Source: Ruegeria atlantica
Lineage (GTDB): Bacteria; Pseudomonadota; Alphaproteobacteria; Rhodobacterales; Rhodobacteraceae
Length of the DNA stretch: 64,000 nucleotides
Reading direction: 5' to 3'
Assembly: GCF_001458195.1 (NCBI RefSeq)
Contig: NZ_CYPU01000023.1
Span: 124,001-188,000 of the forward strand
The notes under the pieces are model-generated. The model made no database searches, was not told the origin of the DNA, and saw only the letters and a list, made by a program, of their open reading frames with translations. Of this stretch, positions 33,946-42,832 are shown in pieces. The stretch's first letter is position 1, and every line of letters starts with the position of its first letter. The position numbers and the translations under genes are program-made.

Positions 33946-35067
33946 ATGGAAAACGGGGGATATGTTGGCGAGGTTGAGCCAGCTGGCAAAAAACCGATCG
34001 CAGAACTGCGTGGAGTGACAAAGCGCTTTGGCGAAGTGTTGGCCGCCAGTGATTTGAACCTTTCGATTGCCGAGGGCGAGTTCCTTTCCTTTCTAGGCCC
34101 GTCCGGATGCGGCAAGACAACAGCTTTGAGGATGCTGGCAGGTTTCGAAACCCCCACCGAAGGGGATGTGTTGCTGGATGGAAAGGTGGTGAACACGCTC
34201 GAAGCGCACCACCGTCCGGTGAACATGGTGTTTCAGCAATATGCACTGTTCCCACATATGACCGTGGCGCAAAACATCGGGTACGGGTTACGCCAGATCC
34301 GCCCGCGCATACCAAAGGCAGAGATTTCGGAACGGGTGAGCAAAGCCCTTGATGTGGTGCAACTGGCAGGCTTTGAGGATCGCAAGATCTGGGAGATGTC
34401 AGGCGGCCAGCAACAGCGCGTGGCCCTGGCCCGCGCTATCATCAATGAGCCCAAACTCCTGTTGCTGGACGAACCCATGGCCGCGCTTGATCGCAAGTTG
34501 CGTAAGGAGATGCAGATCGAACTGCAGGATCTGCAACGCCAGTTGGGTATCACCTTTGTACTGGTGACACACGACCAGGAAGAGGCACTATCGATGAGCG
34601 ATCGTATTTGCATCATGCGGGACGGCAGAATTGTGCAGATCGGTAGCCCGCAAGAGTTGTATGATCGCCCAAATTCTCGCTATGTCGCTGATTTTGTAGG
34701 CACGTCCAACTTCTTTAATGGCAAACTTCAGCGTTCGACGGACGGCTTGTCTGAGGTGCTTCTGGACAATGGAATGCGGATACAGGGCATGCCCGGTGAT
34801 GGTCTTGTCGACGGGCAGGAGGTGTGCGTTAGCGTGCGCCCTGAACAAATGAAACTGCGCCGTCAGGGCAAAGGTCTTGAGGTCGAAGTCCACAACCGAA
34901 TTTTTCTTGGCGAACACACTGAATACCTGGTGACGCACGAAACCCTTGGTGACTTCCTCGTACTCGCTCCGCGTCAGGCGGACCTTAGCGAAGGTGCTTT
35001 TGCCGTCCGCGACAAAGCCCTGGTCTCGTGGGAGACATCGGCGGCGCTCATTCTCGACCGAAATTAA
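33946..35067 (+). CDS. PotA-like ABC transporter ATP-binding protein
   Basis: The 373-residue ATPase has Walker A GPSGCGKTT, Q-loop FQQYALFPHMTVAQNIGYGL, signature MSGGQQQRVALARAI and Walker B LLLLDEPMAALD, followed by a C-terminal TOBE region. It matches the spermidine/putrescine (PotA) group of the CUT1-like importers. It powers the transporter made with the next three genes. The first gene of an operon that also has two dehydrogenases, it may take up a polyamine-like or amino compound. The true substrate is not set by sequence alone. Confidence 0.93.
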   Translation: MENGGYVGEVEPAGKKPIAELRGVTKRFGEVLAASDLNLSIAEGEFLSFLGPSGCGKTTALRMLAGFETPTEGDVLLDGKVVNTLEAHHRPVNMVFQQYALFPHMTVAQNIGYGLRQIRPRIPKAEISERVSKALDVVQLAGFEDRKIWEMSGGQQQRVALARAIINEPKLLLLDEPMAALDRKLRKEMQIELQDLQRQLGITFVLVTHDQEEALSMSDRICIMRDGRIVQIGSPQELYDRPNSRYVADFVGTSNFFNGKLQRSTDGLSEVLLDNGMRIQGMPGDGLVDGQEVCVSVRPEQMKLRRQGKGLEVEVHNRIFLGEHTEYLVTHETLGDFLVLAPRQADLSEGAFAVRDKALVSWETSAALILDRN

Positions 35068-35105
35068 CGACGTCCACAACAACCATGCAAAAGGGAGTAA
35101 AGAAA

Positions 35106-36263
35106 ATGACAAAGACCATCGACCATATCTCCAAGAAGGAGTTCATGGAGAAGCTGGAAAGCTACCGGAAGGGCTCAATCACGCGGCGCCATTTCCTGAA
35201 TGTAACCGGCCTTGGTGCGGCAGCGGCTGTGATGGGGGCCTCGGTGCCCGGTTTGCGCCCACAACCTGCATATGCTGGCGATATTGGTGATCGCGTGGTT
35301 CTGGCTACATGGCCGAACTATCATGATCTGGCCAACTTTGACGCCTTTACCGAGGCGACCGGCGCACATGTGCAGGTCAACGTCTTTGGCTCGAACGAAG
35401 AAATGCTAGCCAAGTTGCAGGCCGGTGCCACAGGTTGGGATGTCTATGTGCCCACCAACTACACGTTTGAAGATTACGTCAAAGAGGATCTGATCGAACC
35501 GTTGGATACGTCGATGTTGCCGAACTATGATGCGTCGGCCTTTGATGCGCGCTACGCCGAGGCAGGTTCAGTCAACGGTAAGCTCTATGGTGTTCCCAAG
35601 AACTGGGGATCGACCGGCATGGCCGTCAACACTAAGCACAATGGTGGAAATGCGATTTCATCATGGCGAGAGTTCTTTGATATCACCATGGGCAAGTTCT
35701 CGGGTCGTACTATCGTGCACGACTATCAGCTGACCACGATTGGCAGCGCCCTGAACGCCTTTGGCTATTCGTTCAATTCGGTTGACGAGAAAGAGCTGGC
35801 CGATGCCGAGAAACTGCTGATTGACGTGAAGCCACATCTGTTTGCCATTACGTCGGACTATCAGCCGGGTATGCGTAATGGGGATGCCTGGTTGACCATC
35901 TGCTGGTCCGGCGACGGCAAGCAGCTGAACACCGACATACCCGAGATCGCCTATGTGCTTGGCAAAGAGGGCGGCGAAATCTGGAGCGATTACTGGGCGA
36001 TCCCCAAAAGCTCCGAGCGCAAGGCAGCGGCCTATGCGTTGATCAACTTCATGCTGGATCCGAATGTTAACGTCAAAGAAGTGCTGGCGCACGGCTATCC
36101 GACGGCAGATTCCCGAACATATGATCAACTGCCCGAAGAGTTGAAGAATGATCCGATCATCTTCCCGGCTCAGGAGCTTTTGAGCCCACTGGAATTCGGG
36201 GCCGCAGTCACTCTGACCGATCCGAACCGCGCCGAGCTGATGGCTCGGTTCAAGTCGGCCTGA
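35106..36263 (+). CDS. PotD-like periplasmic substrate-binding protein (Tat-exported)
   Basis: From the ATG at 35106 the product is 385 residues. It carries a twin-arginine signal (GSITRRHFLNVTGLGAAAAV; RR at 27-28) cut near AYA-GD. The mature part is a PotD/PotF-type binding protein: VVLATWPNYHDLANFDAFTE, GWDVYVPTNYTFEDYVKEDL, PKNWGSTGMAVN and DAWLTICWSGDGK. It captures the substrate in the periplasm for the PotB/PotC-like permeases. Tat export of such a protein is common in Rhodobacterales. An ATG at 35085 is an alternative start. Confidence 0.93.
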   Translation: MTKTIDHISKKEFMEKLESYRKGSITRRHFLNVTGLGAAAAVMGASVPGLRPQPAYAGDIGDRVVLATWPNYHDLANFDAFTEATGAHVQVNVFGSNEEMLAKLQAGATGWDVYVPTNYTFEDYVKEDLIEPLDTSMLPNYDASAFDARYAEAGSVNGKLYGVPKNWGSTGMAVNTKHNGGNAISSWREFFDITMGKFSGRTIVHDYQLTTIGSALNAFGYSFNSVDEKELADAEKLLIDVKPHLFAITSDYQPGMRNGDAWLTICWSGDGKQLNTDIPEIAYVLGKEGGEIWSDYWAIPKSSERKAAAYALINFMLDPNVNVKEVLAHGYPTADSRTYDQLPEELKNDPIIFPAQELLSPLEFGAAVTLTDPNRAELMARFKSA

Positions 36264-36285
36264 TCTGAACTAAGGTGAAGACAAC

Positions 36286-37137
36286 ATGACGAAAAGAACA
36301 CGCAACTGGTTGTTGTTGGCACCTGCGGGAACTTGGTTCCTCGTGATGCTGATCATTCCGTTAACAGTTGTCTTCATCTTTAGCTTTGGAGAGCGAGCCT
36401 CGTCAGGTGGCGTTGAGCTCGCTCTCACTTTGGAACAATACACCAACCTTCCTGCACGCTGGGCAGCGTTCAAAAATACGATGACGTTGGCGCCGTTAGG
36501 AACCATGGCGGCGCTGCTTATCGCCTATCCCCTGGCTTACTTTCTCGCTGTCAAAACGACTCCGAGGTGGAAAACCATCCTGTTGGTTCTGGTGATCGTG
36601 CCATTCTGGACGTCGATCCTGATCCGCAGTTACGCTTGGATTTTCCTGCTGGGTGGACGCGGGATACCTGCCTTGTTCGAATGGGTCGGAATTGAGGGAC
36701 TACGCCTAATCAACACGCCGTTTGCGGTGCTGGTTGGGATTATCTATGGGTATCTACCGCTGATGGTGTTCCCAATCTATGTCAGCCTCGACAAACTCGA
36801 CAAACGCCTGCTCGAGGCGTCGTCTGATCTGGGCGCAAAGCCGTGGAAGACCTTTCTTCAGATCACGCTCCCGCTTTCGGTGCCCGGCATTGCGACTGGT
36901 TGCATGCTCGTCTTTATCCTGTTGATGGGCGAATACCTGATCCCGGCTCTGCTGGGCGGTGGCAAAGTGTTCTTTGTTGGCAATGCACTGGTCGACCTGT
37001 TCCTTCAGTCACGCAACTGGGCCTATGGGTCGGCGGTTGCTGTCACCCTTGTGGTCGTCATGCTGATTACCGTCACGATCTACATGCGGCTGATTAGCCG
37101 CCTCGGCGCAAGCCGTGAAGACGTATCGATTATGTGA
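36286..37137 (+). CDS. PotB-like ABC transporter permease
   Basis: The 283-residue inner-membrane protein has about six helices. The EAA-like coupling motif is LLEASSDLGAKPWKTFLQIT, followed by LPLSVPGIATGC. The N-terminus (LLAPAGTWFLVMLIIPLTVV) is typical of PotB. It pairs with the PotC-like protein encoded next, nine bases downstream. It lies 22 bases after the binding-protein gene. Confidence 0.93.
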   Translation: MTKRTRNWLLLAPAGTWFLVMLIIPLTVVFIFSFGERASSGGVELALTLEQYTNLPARWAAFKNTMTLAPLGTMAALLIAYPLAYFLAVKTTPRWKTILLVLVIVPFWTSILIRSYAWIFLLGGRGIPALFEWVGIEGLRLINTPFAVLVGIIYGYLPLMVFPIYVSLDKLDKRLLEASSDLGAKPWKTFLQITLPLSVPGIATGCMLVFILLMGEYLIPALLGGGKVFFVGNALVDLFLQSRNWAYGSAVAVTLVVVMLITVTIYMRLISRLGASREDVSIM

Positions 37138-37146
37138 GGCTATGCG

Positions 37147-37965
37147 ATGAGACTGTATGCAATCTGCGTTTACCTTTTTCTCTACATTCCTATCGGTGTC
37201 ATCGCCCTGTTCAGCTTTAACGCCGGTCGACACGCGAGCCAGCTTCAGGGGTTCTCAACCAAATGGTATGGCAAGGCGCTGTCCAATCCGTTCGTGATGG
37301 ACGCGCTGGAAACCAGCCTGGTCGTGGCATTTTGTTCGGCGCTGTTTGCCAGCGTCTTTGGCACCATGGCCGCCGTCGCCCTGCAGGGCATTCGTGGTCC
37401 CGTGCGAGCTACCTTTGATCTGCTGATCTATGTTGCGGTGATGATCCCCGGCATTGTAATTGGGATCGCCACTTTGATCGGGCTGGTCACCGTATTTGAC
37501 CAACTGAACCCGCTGATTGCGGCGATTTGGCCGGACGGGTTCAAGCCGCCAAAGCTGCGCATGGGCATCGGCTCGCTGATCGCCGCCCACACGATGTTCT
37601 TGATGGCGCTTGTGGTAATTATCGTACGGGCACGGCTCGCGGGGATGGATCGCGCGCTGACCGAGGCCTCTTCGGATCTCTACGCCACGCCGATGGGAAC
37701 GTTCCGACAGGTGACATTGCCGATGATCTTTCCGGCCATCCTGGCGGGTTTTTTGCTGAGCTTCACCTTTAGCTTCGACGACTTCATCATCGCGTTCTTT
37801 GTGGCGGGCTCAGAAACGACGCTGCCGATCTATGTGTTCTCATCCATCCGACGCGGTGTGACACCTGAAATCAACGCGATTGGAACGATGGTGATGGGCG
37901 TGTCTCTGTTACTGCTGATTACCGCCCAGTTGTTGCTGCAACGCGGAGGTAAAAAGTCCCGATGA
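37147..37965 (+). CDS. PotC-like ABC transporter permease
   Basis: The 272-residue membrane protein has six predicted helices and the EAA motif LTEASSDLYATPMGTFRQVT then LPMIFPAILAGF. FSFDDFIIAFFVAGSETTLP is a PotC hallmark. It completes the four-part importer. Its stop overlaps the next gene's ATG (ATGA), so the transporter and the dehydrogenase are translationally coupled. Confidence 0.93.
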   Translation: MRLYAICVYLFLYIPIGVIALFSFNAGRHASQLQGFSTKWYGKALSNPFVMDALETSLVVAFCSALFASVFGTMAAVALQGIRGPVRATFDLLIYVAVMIPGIVIGIATLIGLVTVFDQLNPLIAAIWPDGFKPPKLRMGIGSLIAAHTMFLMALVVIIVRARLAGMDRALTEASSDLYATPMGTFRQVTLPMIFPAILAGFLLSFTFSFDDFIIAFFVAGSETTLPIYVFSSIRRGVTPEINAIGTMVMGVSLLLLITAQLLLQRGGKKSR

Positions 37966-38759
37966 CCCTTGCAGAAAAATCTCTTAAGGCCCGACCTTTT
38001 CCGATACTCGGCGGCAAGGTTGTTCTGGTGACAGGCGCCGGATCAGGAATTGGCCGGGCAGGGGCAATGGCCATGGCCCGTCATGGCGCCAAAGTTATTG
38101 TGACAGATCTGGACGCCGACAAGGCTGCGCATGTGGTCGAAGACTTACATGGCGAGGGGCTGGTGGCGGCCTCGAGAGGGCTAGATGTCACCGACGATCA
38201 GGCAGTCAAAGCCGAGGTCGACAGAGTCGTCAAAGCTTACGGGCGCCTTGATGTCCTGCACTCTCACGCTGGCTATCAGGTTGAAGGCAACCTTGAGCAG
38301 GTGCCCGTTGAAGGTTTGGACATGTCCTGGCGATTGAACGTGCGGTCGCATTTTATCGCGGCTCGCGCTGCGGTGGGTCCCATGCGCGAGCAGGGAGGTG
38401 GCAGTGTAATCATCACTTCGTCAAACTCGGGTGTGCAATACGACCGCGAAATGATTGCCTATGCCACTACCAAGCATGCAGTGGTCGCCATGACCCGTCA
38501 GATGGCCGCAGATTATGCCAAACACAATGTTCGTTTTAACGCCCTGTGTCCGGGTTTTATCGACACGCCGTTTAACGCCGGTTTCGAAGTGCAAATGGGC
38601 GGGCGCGAAAAGCTAGAAAACTACGTGTCTGAAACCATTCCGATGGGACGCTGGGGCACGACCGAAGAAATGGCCGATTCAATCCTGTTTCTGGCCTCCG
38701 ACATGTCCACCTTTATGACGGGCCATGCGCTGGTCATCGATGGCGGAGAATGCATCTGA
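37962..38759 (+). CDS. Short-chain dehydrogenase/reductase (SDR)
   Basis: The 265-residue protein is a classical SDR. The NAD(P)-binding motif is TGAGSGIGRAGAMAM, VTDLDAD follows the second strand (the Asp favours NAD), and the active site has Ser in IITSSNSG with YATTKHA as YxxxK. Being coupled to the transporter, it probably oxidises the imported alcohol or amino alcohol. The NAG-like motif reads HSHAGYQ rather than NNAG, a small variation. The substrate is unknown. Confidence 0.92.
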   Translation: MTLAEKSLKARPFPILGGKVVLVTGAGSGIGRAGAMAMARHGAKVIVTDLDADKAAHVVEDLHGEGLVAASRGLDVTDDQAVKAEVDRVVKAYGRLDVLHSHAGYQVEGNLEQVPVEGLDMSWRLNVRSHFIAARAAVGPMREQGGGSVIITSSNSGVQYDREMIAYATTKHAVVAMTRQMAADYAKHNVRFNALCPGFIDTPFNAGFEVQMGGREKLENYVSETIPMGRWGTTEEMADSILFLASDMSTFMTGHALVIDGGECI

Positions 38760-38780
38760 ACTTCTGTACGGAGCACCAAT

Positions 38781-39572
38781 ATGACCAATAGCCTCAAGAC
38801 ACCCAATGGCCGCCTCGCGGGAAAAGTTGCCGTGATTACAGGGGGAGCCACTGGAATGGGGCGGGCCACCGCGCTGATGTTTGCCGAAGAAGGTGCCAAG
38901 GTCAGCATCTTTGATATCAAGAATGAAGAGGGTCGGAAAACAGTCGACATGATCCGCGACACAGGTGGTGAGGCGGCATTTTTTCATGCTGATGTCACCA
39001 AGGACGCCGAGATCAATGCTGCCTTTGACGCTGCCCTTGAAGCCTTTGGACCCTATAATGTCCTGTTCAATCACGCAGGAACCATCATCGTCAAAGCGAT
39101 GCATGAAACCAGCGAAGAAGAATATGACTGGTTGATGGATGTAAACGTGAAATCGGCCTTTCTGACCTGCCGTCGTGCGGTTCAAGACATGAGCGCAAAT
39201 GGCGGCGGCTCAATCGTGATTACTTCGTCTATTGCGGCTGAACTGGGCTATGCGTTGGAGTCAGTCTACTGCATGTCAAAAGGCGCGGTTCTTCAACTGG
39301 CGCGCACGATCTCAACCGAATATCGCGATGCGGGCATCCGGTGTAACGCGGTCTGCCCTGGGTTTGTTGAAACGGCGCATGGCCTCAAGGAAATAGCAGA
39401 GTTGGACGCCGCCGGACAGGAATGGGAAGACTCTGGGATGGCGGCAACGCAGGGACGCATTTGCTATCCAGAGGAAGTGGCCGCGGCGGTGGTTTTTCTT
39501 GCATCTGATGAGGCCAGCTTTGTGAACGGCAATGCAACCTATGTTGACAACGGCTGGTACGCAAAAGGTTAA
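38781..39572 (+). CDS. Short-chain dehydrogenase/reductase (SDR)
   Basis: The 263-residue SDR has TGGATGMGRATALMF, FDIKNEEG, the NHAG motif (VLFNHAGTI), active-site Ser in ITSSIAAEL and YCMSKGA as YxxxK. It is 21 bases after the first SDR in the same operon. Two different SDRs next to one importer suggest successive or stereospecific oxidation steps on the imported substrate. It resembles 3-oxoacyl-reductase-like SDRs but the specificity is open. Confidence 0.92.
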   Translation: MTNSLKTPNGRLAGKVAVITGGATGMGRATALMFAEEGAKVSIFDIKNEEGRKTVDMIRDTGGEAAFFHADVTKDAEINAAFDAALEAFGPYNVLFNHAGTIIVKAMHETSEEEYDWLMDVNVKSAFLTCRRAVQDMSANGGGSIVITSSIAAELGYALESVYCMSKGAVLQLARTISTEYRDAGIRCNAVCPGFVETAHGLKEIAELDAAGQEWEDSGMAATQGRICYPEEVAAAVVFLASDEASFVNGNATYVDNGWYAKG

Positions 39573-40010
39573 ATGCCAAGCGAATAGGACAATCATGACC
39601 ATCGGACTTTGAGTTGCACGATCACTTTGGCGGCGCAGCGAATGGCTGGATCGGTGGAGCCGCAATGCGGCGAGAACTTTCACGACGAATGACTGCAATG
39701 GGCCGGATGCGGCTTCTGGAGCATTTCAGCCGAAGGTCGGGAAAGTCCGCGAGGCGGTCATTCGTCGCAACTCTCTCCAATGTCTGCTTCGCGGACTTTC
39801 CATCCGTTCCCCTGTTTGGGATCTAGGACCGCAGGCAGCCCAAAGCGGACATGACCGAGCTGCTCGTCGGGCGGAAAGCCGTCCTTCGCTGTAATGCGCT
39901 CTAACGGCAGCAACGGGCGAAGCCGCTGGATGCTGTTGCAGCAAGAAAATCTAGGCAGCTAGGGCGGTTTTTATTAGGCTGCATTGAAAGGCAACAAATA
40001 GAGGGTTTAA
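39573..40010. repeat. Degenerate intergenic repeats
   Basis: No gene is seen. The stretch is built of related words (GCGGACATG, GCGGACTTTCC, GTCATTCGTCGC, AATGTCTGC) that recur near 29490-29530, 32680-32790 and 41640-41870. A 23-base match (39869-39891 with 32764-32786, two mismatches) is the clearest. These look like eroded copies of an intergenic repeat family. Confidence 0.5.
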
Positions 40011-41573
40011 ATGTATAGGTTATTGTCAATGGCAATTGGGCTCAGCCTTGCTGCCTCTCACTCATGGGCCGCTGATGAGGCCCCTCCCAATATTCTTGTT
40101 ATCATGGCCGATGACGTGGGCTGGGCGAGTTTGGGTGCGTACCACGGTGGAATCAAAAGTATTAAGACACCCAATCTCGACCAACTTGCGATGGGCGGTG
40201 CGCGCCTGACAGATTATTACGCCGAACCAAGCTGTACGGCCGGGCGCTCAGGCTTCATGACTGGACAGATGCCTATTCGGACAGGGATGCACACGGTTGG
40301 TCTTCCCGGAGACCCAGTCGGCCTACACCCCGATGATCCGACCCTTCCGATGTTCCTAAAACAACAGGGATACACGACAGGACAATTTGGCAAGAACCAC
40401 CTTGGAGATTTGAACGAATTCCTACCCACGACCAAAGGGTTCGATGAATATTGGGGCTGGCTGTATCACTTGAACGCAATGGAATACACGTCTGACCCGG
40501 ACTGGCCGGATGATCCTGAGTTTGAGGCGCAATTTGGTCCGCGCAATCTCATTCATTCCTTTGCCACCGACGAAGACGATGAAACAATCGATCCCCGTTT
40601 CGGAAAAGTCGGCAAACAACGGATTGTTGACGATGGCCCTGCCCCTCCAGAGCGGCAAAAGACGCTGGACGATGAGGTGACAGCACACACAAAGGACTTT
40701 ATTTCCCGTGCGGTTGAAACGGACACACCCTTCTTTGTCTGGATGGCTCCAGCGCGGGCTCACGTTTGGACGCACCTCAGCCCAAAGTACGAAGCGATGT
40801 TGGGAGACGGTCGCGGCCTTCAAGATGTGATAATGAAAGAACTGGACGACAATGTCGGCAAAGTTCTCGCCCACCTCGATGATCTCGGTATTGCCGACAA
40901 CACAATCGTCATGTTCACAGCGGACAACGGTCCTGAAACGATGACATGGCCGGATGGTGGAACGACGCCATTTCATGGCGAAAAAGGTACGACTTGGGAA
41001 GGCGGCTTCCGGGTTCCCGCGATCATCCGCTGGCCAGGGCGAATTCCCGAAGGCCAAGTCCTGAATGGGATATTCAGCGGAATGGATTGGATGCCGACTC
41101 TTGTTGCCGCTGCGGGTGGCCCTGCCGACCTAAAGGAACAGCTTTTGGAAGGGTACGAGGGATACAAGGTGCATGTGGATGGGTATAACCAGCTACCTTA
41201 CCTGACCGGCGAGGCCGAAAAGAGCAGCCGGAAGGAGTTGATCTACTATCAGGGTACTGACCTTCAGGCAGTGCGCTACAACGACTGGAAAGCTCACTTT
41301 GTTGTTCAGAACCAAGGCTGGTCTGGCCCAAAAGAAGAATTGGTAGCACCGTTGCTGTACAACCTCCGTCGGGATCCGTACGAAAAGGCTGCAGACGAAA
41401 GCGGCATGTACGTCCGTTGGATGGGCAACAAAATGTGGGCCTTCGGTCCCGCTGCACGAATTGTGCAGGCGCATCTTGCTACTTTTGCAGACTTCCCACC
41501 CCGTGGGAAACCGGTGGCTAACCAAGCTCATGTGGAAGAACAAACCTCGACGGAGGGCGGCATTTCTCAGTGA
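40011..41573 (+). CDS. Exported type I sulfatase (arylsulfatase-like)
   Basis: The 520-residue protein has a signal peptide (MYRLLSMAIGLSLAASHSWA) and a sulfatase fold. NILVIMADDVGWASLGAYHG supplies the metal-binding Asp pair, and CTAGRSGFMTGQMPIRTGMH is the formylglycine site (C75, form CxAxR). TADNGPE supplies further metal ligands. The Cys must be converted to formylglycine by a maturase that is not in this window. It hydrolyses a sulfate ester, probably in the periplasm. It may serve sulfated algal compounds, which fits a marine bacterium, but the substrate is unknown. It lies 438 bases after the SDR genes. Confidence 0.9.
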   Translation: MYRLLSMAIGLSLAASHSWAADEAPPNILVIMADDVGWASLGAYHGGIKSIKTPNLDQLAMGGARLTDYYAEPSCTAGRSGFMTGQMPIRTGMHTVGLPGDPVGLHPDDPTLPMFLKQQGYTTGQFGKNHLGDLNEFLPTTKGFDEYWGWLYHLNAMEYTSDPDWPDDPEFEAQFGPRNLIHSFATDEDDETIDPRFGKVGKQRIVDDGPAPPERQKTLDDEVTAHTKDFISRAVETDTPFFVWMAPARAHVWTHLSPKYEAMLGDGRGLQDVIMKELDDNVGKVLAHLDDLGIADNTIVMFTADNGPETMTWPDGGTTPFHGEKGTTWEGGFRVPAIIRWPGRIPEGQVLNGIFSGMDWMPTLVAAAGGPADLKEQLLEGYEGYKVHVDGYNQLPYLTGEAEKSSRKELIYYQGTDLQAVRYNDWKAHFVVQNQGWSGPKEELVAPLLYNLRRDPYEKAADESGMYVRWMGNKMWAFGPAARIVQAHLATFADFPPRGKPVANQAHVEEQTSTEGGISQ

Positions 41574-42258
41574 GCAGATGCGCAGTGTCCCGAATAGCTT
41601 CTAGGTAACAGAGATGACATCCGGCGTTGACGACCGGGTGTCTGCAGTTGAGCGGTATCGCTGCGAGTTCGCGCCCGGCAGAGTTGGTAGAACGGGTTTC
41701 TTAGCCGCCGTTCGCTACGGGCATCAACAATGTCAGTTTTGGGTCGTCCGCTCAACTTTGCAAAGGTAGCTATCTGCGCACTTCCGGCATTGATGCACGG
41801 TGCAGCAATTTGCACTTTGGGCTCCTCGCGGCCATTCGCTGCACTTGGCATGAGCGGCTGATTTTGAGCGCGAAGCAGACGTTGTTCTTTCTATATGACG
41901 TAGCCGCTTTTTGTTTTGCCCGCGCTACGCCGCCCGCTCCTTGAACCTGACAGACTTAGCGATTACATACCAATCGTGGGCGGACAGCCCGCAATTCCCC
42001 CAAACATGATGACGCTCGTCTACCGAGCTTTGCCCGTAAGTCGCGGAAGACCGCCGGGGTATGGACCGCCCGAGACATGCTTGCGACCGGTGCGAATGGT
42101 CTGGGTCTAGCGCCGATCCACTGATGAGCCTAAGGCAGGGCGAAACCAACAGCATCCAGAGCGTCACGAAAATCGTGATCACCAACCCCGCCCAGGGGTG
42201 GTCGCCGGTGGCAACAGCCAACGGGATGTGCATCAACATGATGAATAGGAGAAATCAC
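41574..42258. other. Intergenic region with repeat words and a possible small-protein remnant
   Basis: No well-supported gene. The first 300 bases carry degenerate repeat words (for example near 41846-41870). On the minus strand between about 42239 and 42100 a short hydrophobic frame (TIFVTLWMLLVSPCL region) could be a remnant of a membrane protein, but it has no clear start site and continues into low-quality sequence. Confidence 0.4.
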
Positions 42259-42639
42259 ATGGAGCAAGATATCCAACTTGAAGCTGCCGCAGCAAGGCAC
42301 ATCGTCCTGATCGCTATGGCCTACTGTGAAGCCCAAACAGCAACGAGCGGCGAGGAAAGCCCGATTGTGCATGACCGGCAGTGGCAGGCCTGCTGTGGTG
42401 TCGCTGCGCGCTTCCTGAGCGATCCTGAAGCTATGACACCGCAACTCTGCCACCATGAATGGCGGCTCAGCCAAATGCGGCACAGTCATCCGCAGTTCTG
42501 GCCTGCTGCCGCATCTCGCACTTGGGATGAACTCGACCCGATGGACCAATATGTCGAGCGGGCTGGTTTGGCAGCAATGCGTCAGGCGCTGGACGAAACA
42601 CGGAGGTCCTCGCGGGGTCGCACCGCGGCGCTGCAATGA
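42259..42639 (+). CDS. Hypothetical protein, accessory region
   Basis: The ATG at 42259 follows AGGAGAAATCAC. The 126-residue product (MEQDIQLEAAAARHIVLIAM) is soluble, rich in His, Trp and Met (HHEWRLSQMRHSHPQFWPAA), and ends in a basic tail. A longer frame to 42061 lacks a ribosome site. I do not recognise the family. It converges on the primase gene, with a strong hairpin terminator between. Confidence 0.55.
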   Translation: MEQDIQLEAAAARHIVLIAMAYCEAQTATSGEESPIVHDRQWQACCGVAARFLSDPEAMTPQLCHHEWRLSQMRHSHPQFWPAAASRTWDELDPMDQYVERAGLAAMRQALDETRRSSRGRTAALQ

Positions 42640-42720
42640 ACGTCGGGCGTTAAAAAGCAGCATTATGCTTGATGTGAACAACAGAAAATATACAGAAGGA
42701 CGAGACACAAAACATCCCAA

Positions 42721-42760
42721 CCTCCCAACCAAACGCCCGACAGGGAAGTTGGGAGGTTTT
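42721..42760 (+). terminator. Rho-independent terminator
   Basis: CCTCCCAAC (42721-42729) pairs with GTTGGGAGG (42748-42756), followed by TTTT. It lies 80 bases after the hypothetical gene at 42259-42639. Confidence 0.7.
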
Positions 42761-42832
42761 ACTGCATGTCCGCCCACGACGAAATGGCCGGCCTAGCTCG
42801 TTTGGCCTCGTTACAAGGTGTCCCACTATTAA

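Noticed and set aside
41925..42239. 104-residue minus-strand frame
   Set aside because: Only the first 40 residues look membrane-like; the rest is implausible, so it is at most a remnant.
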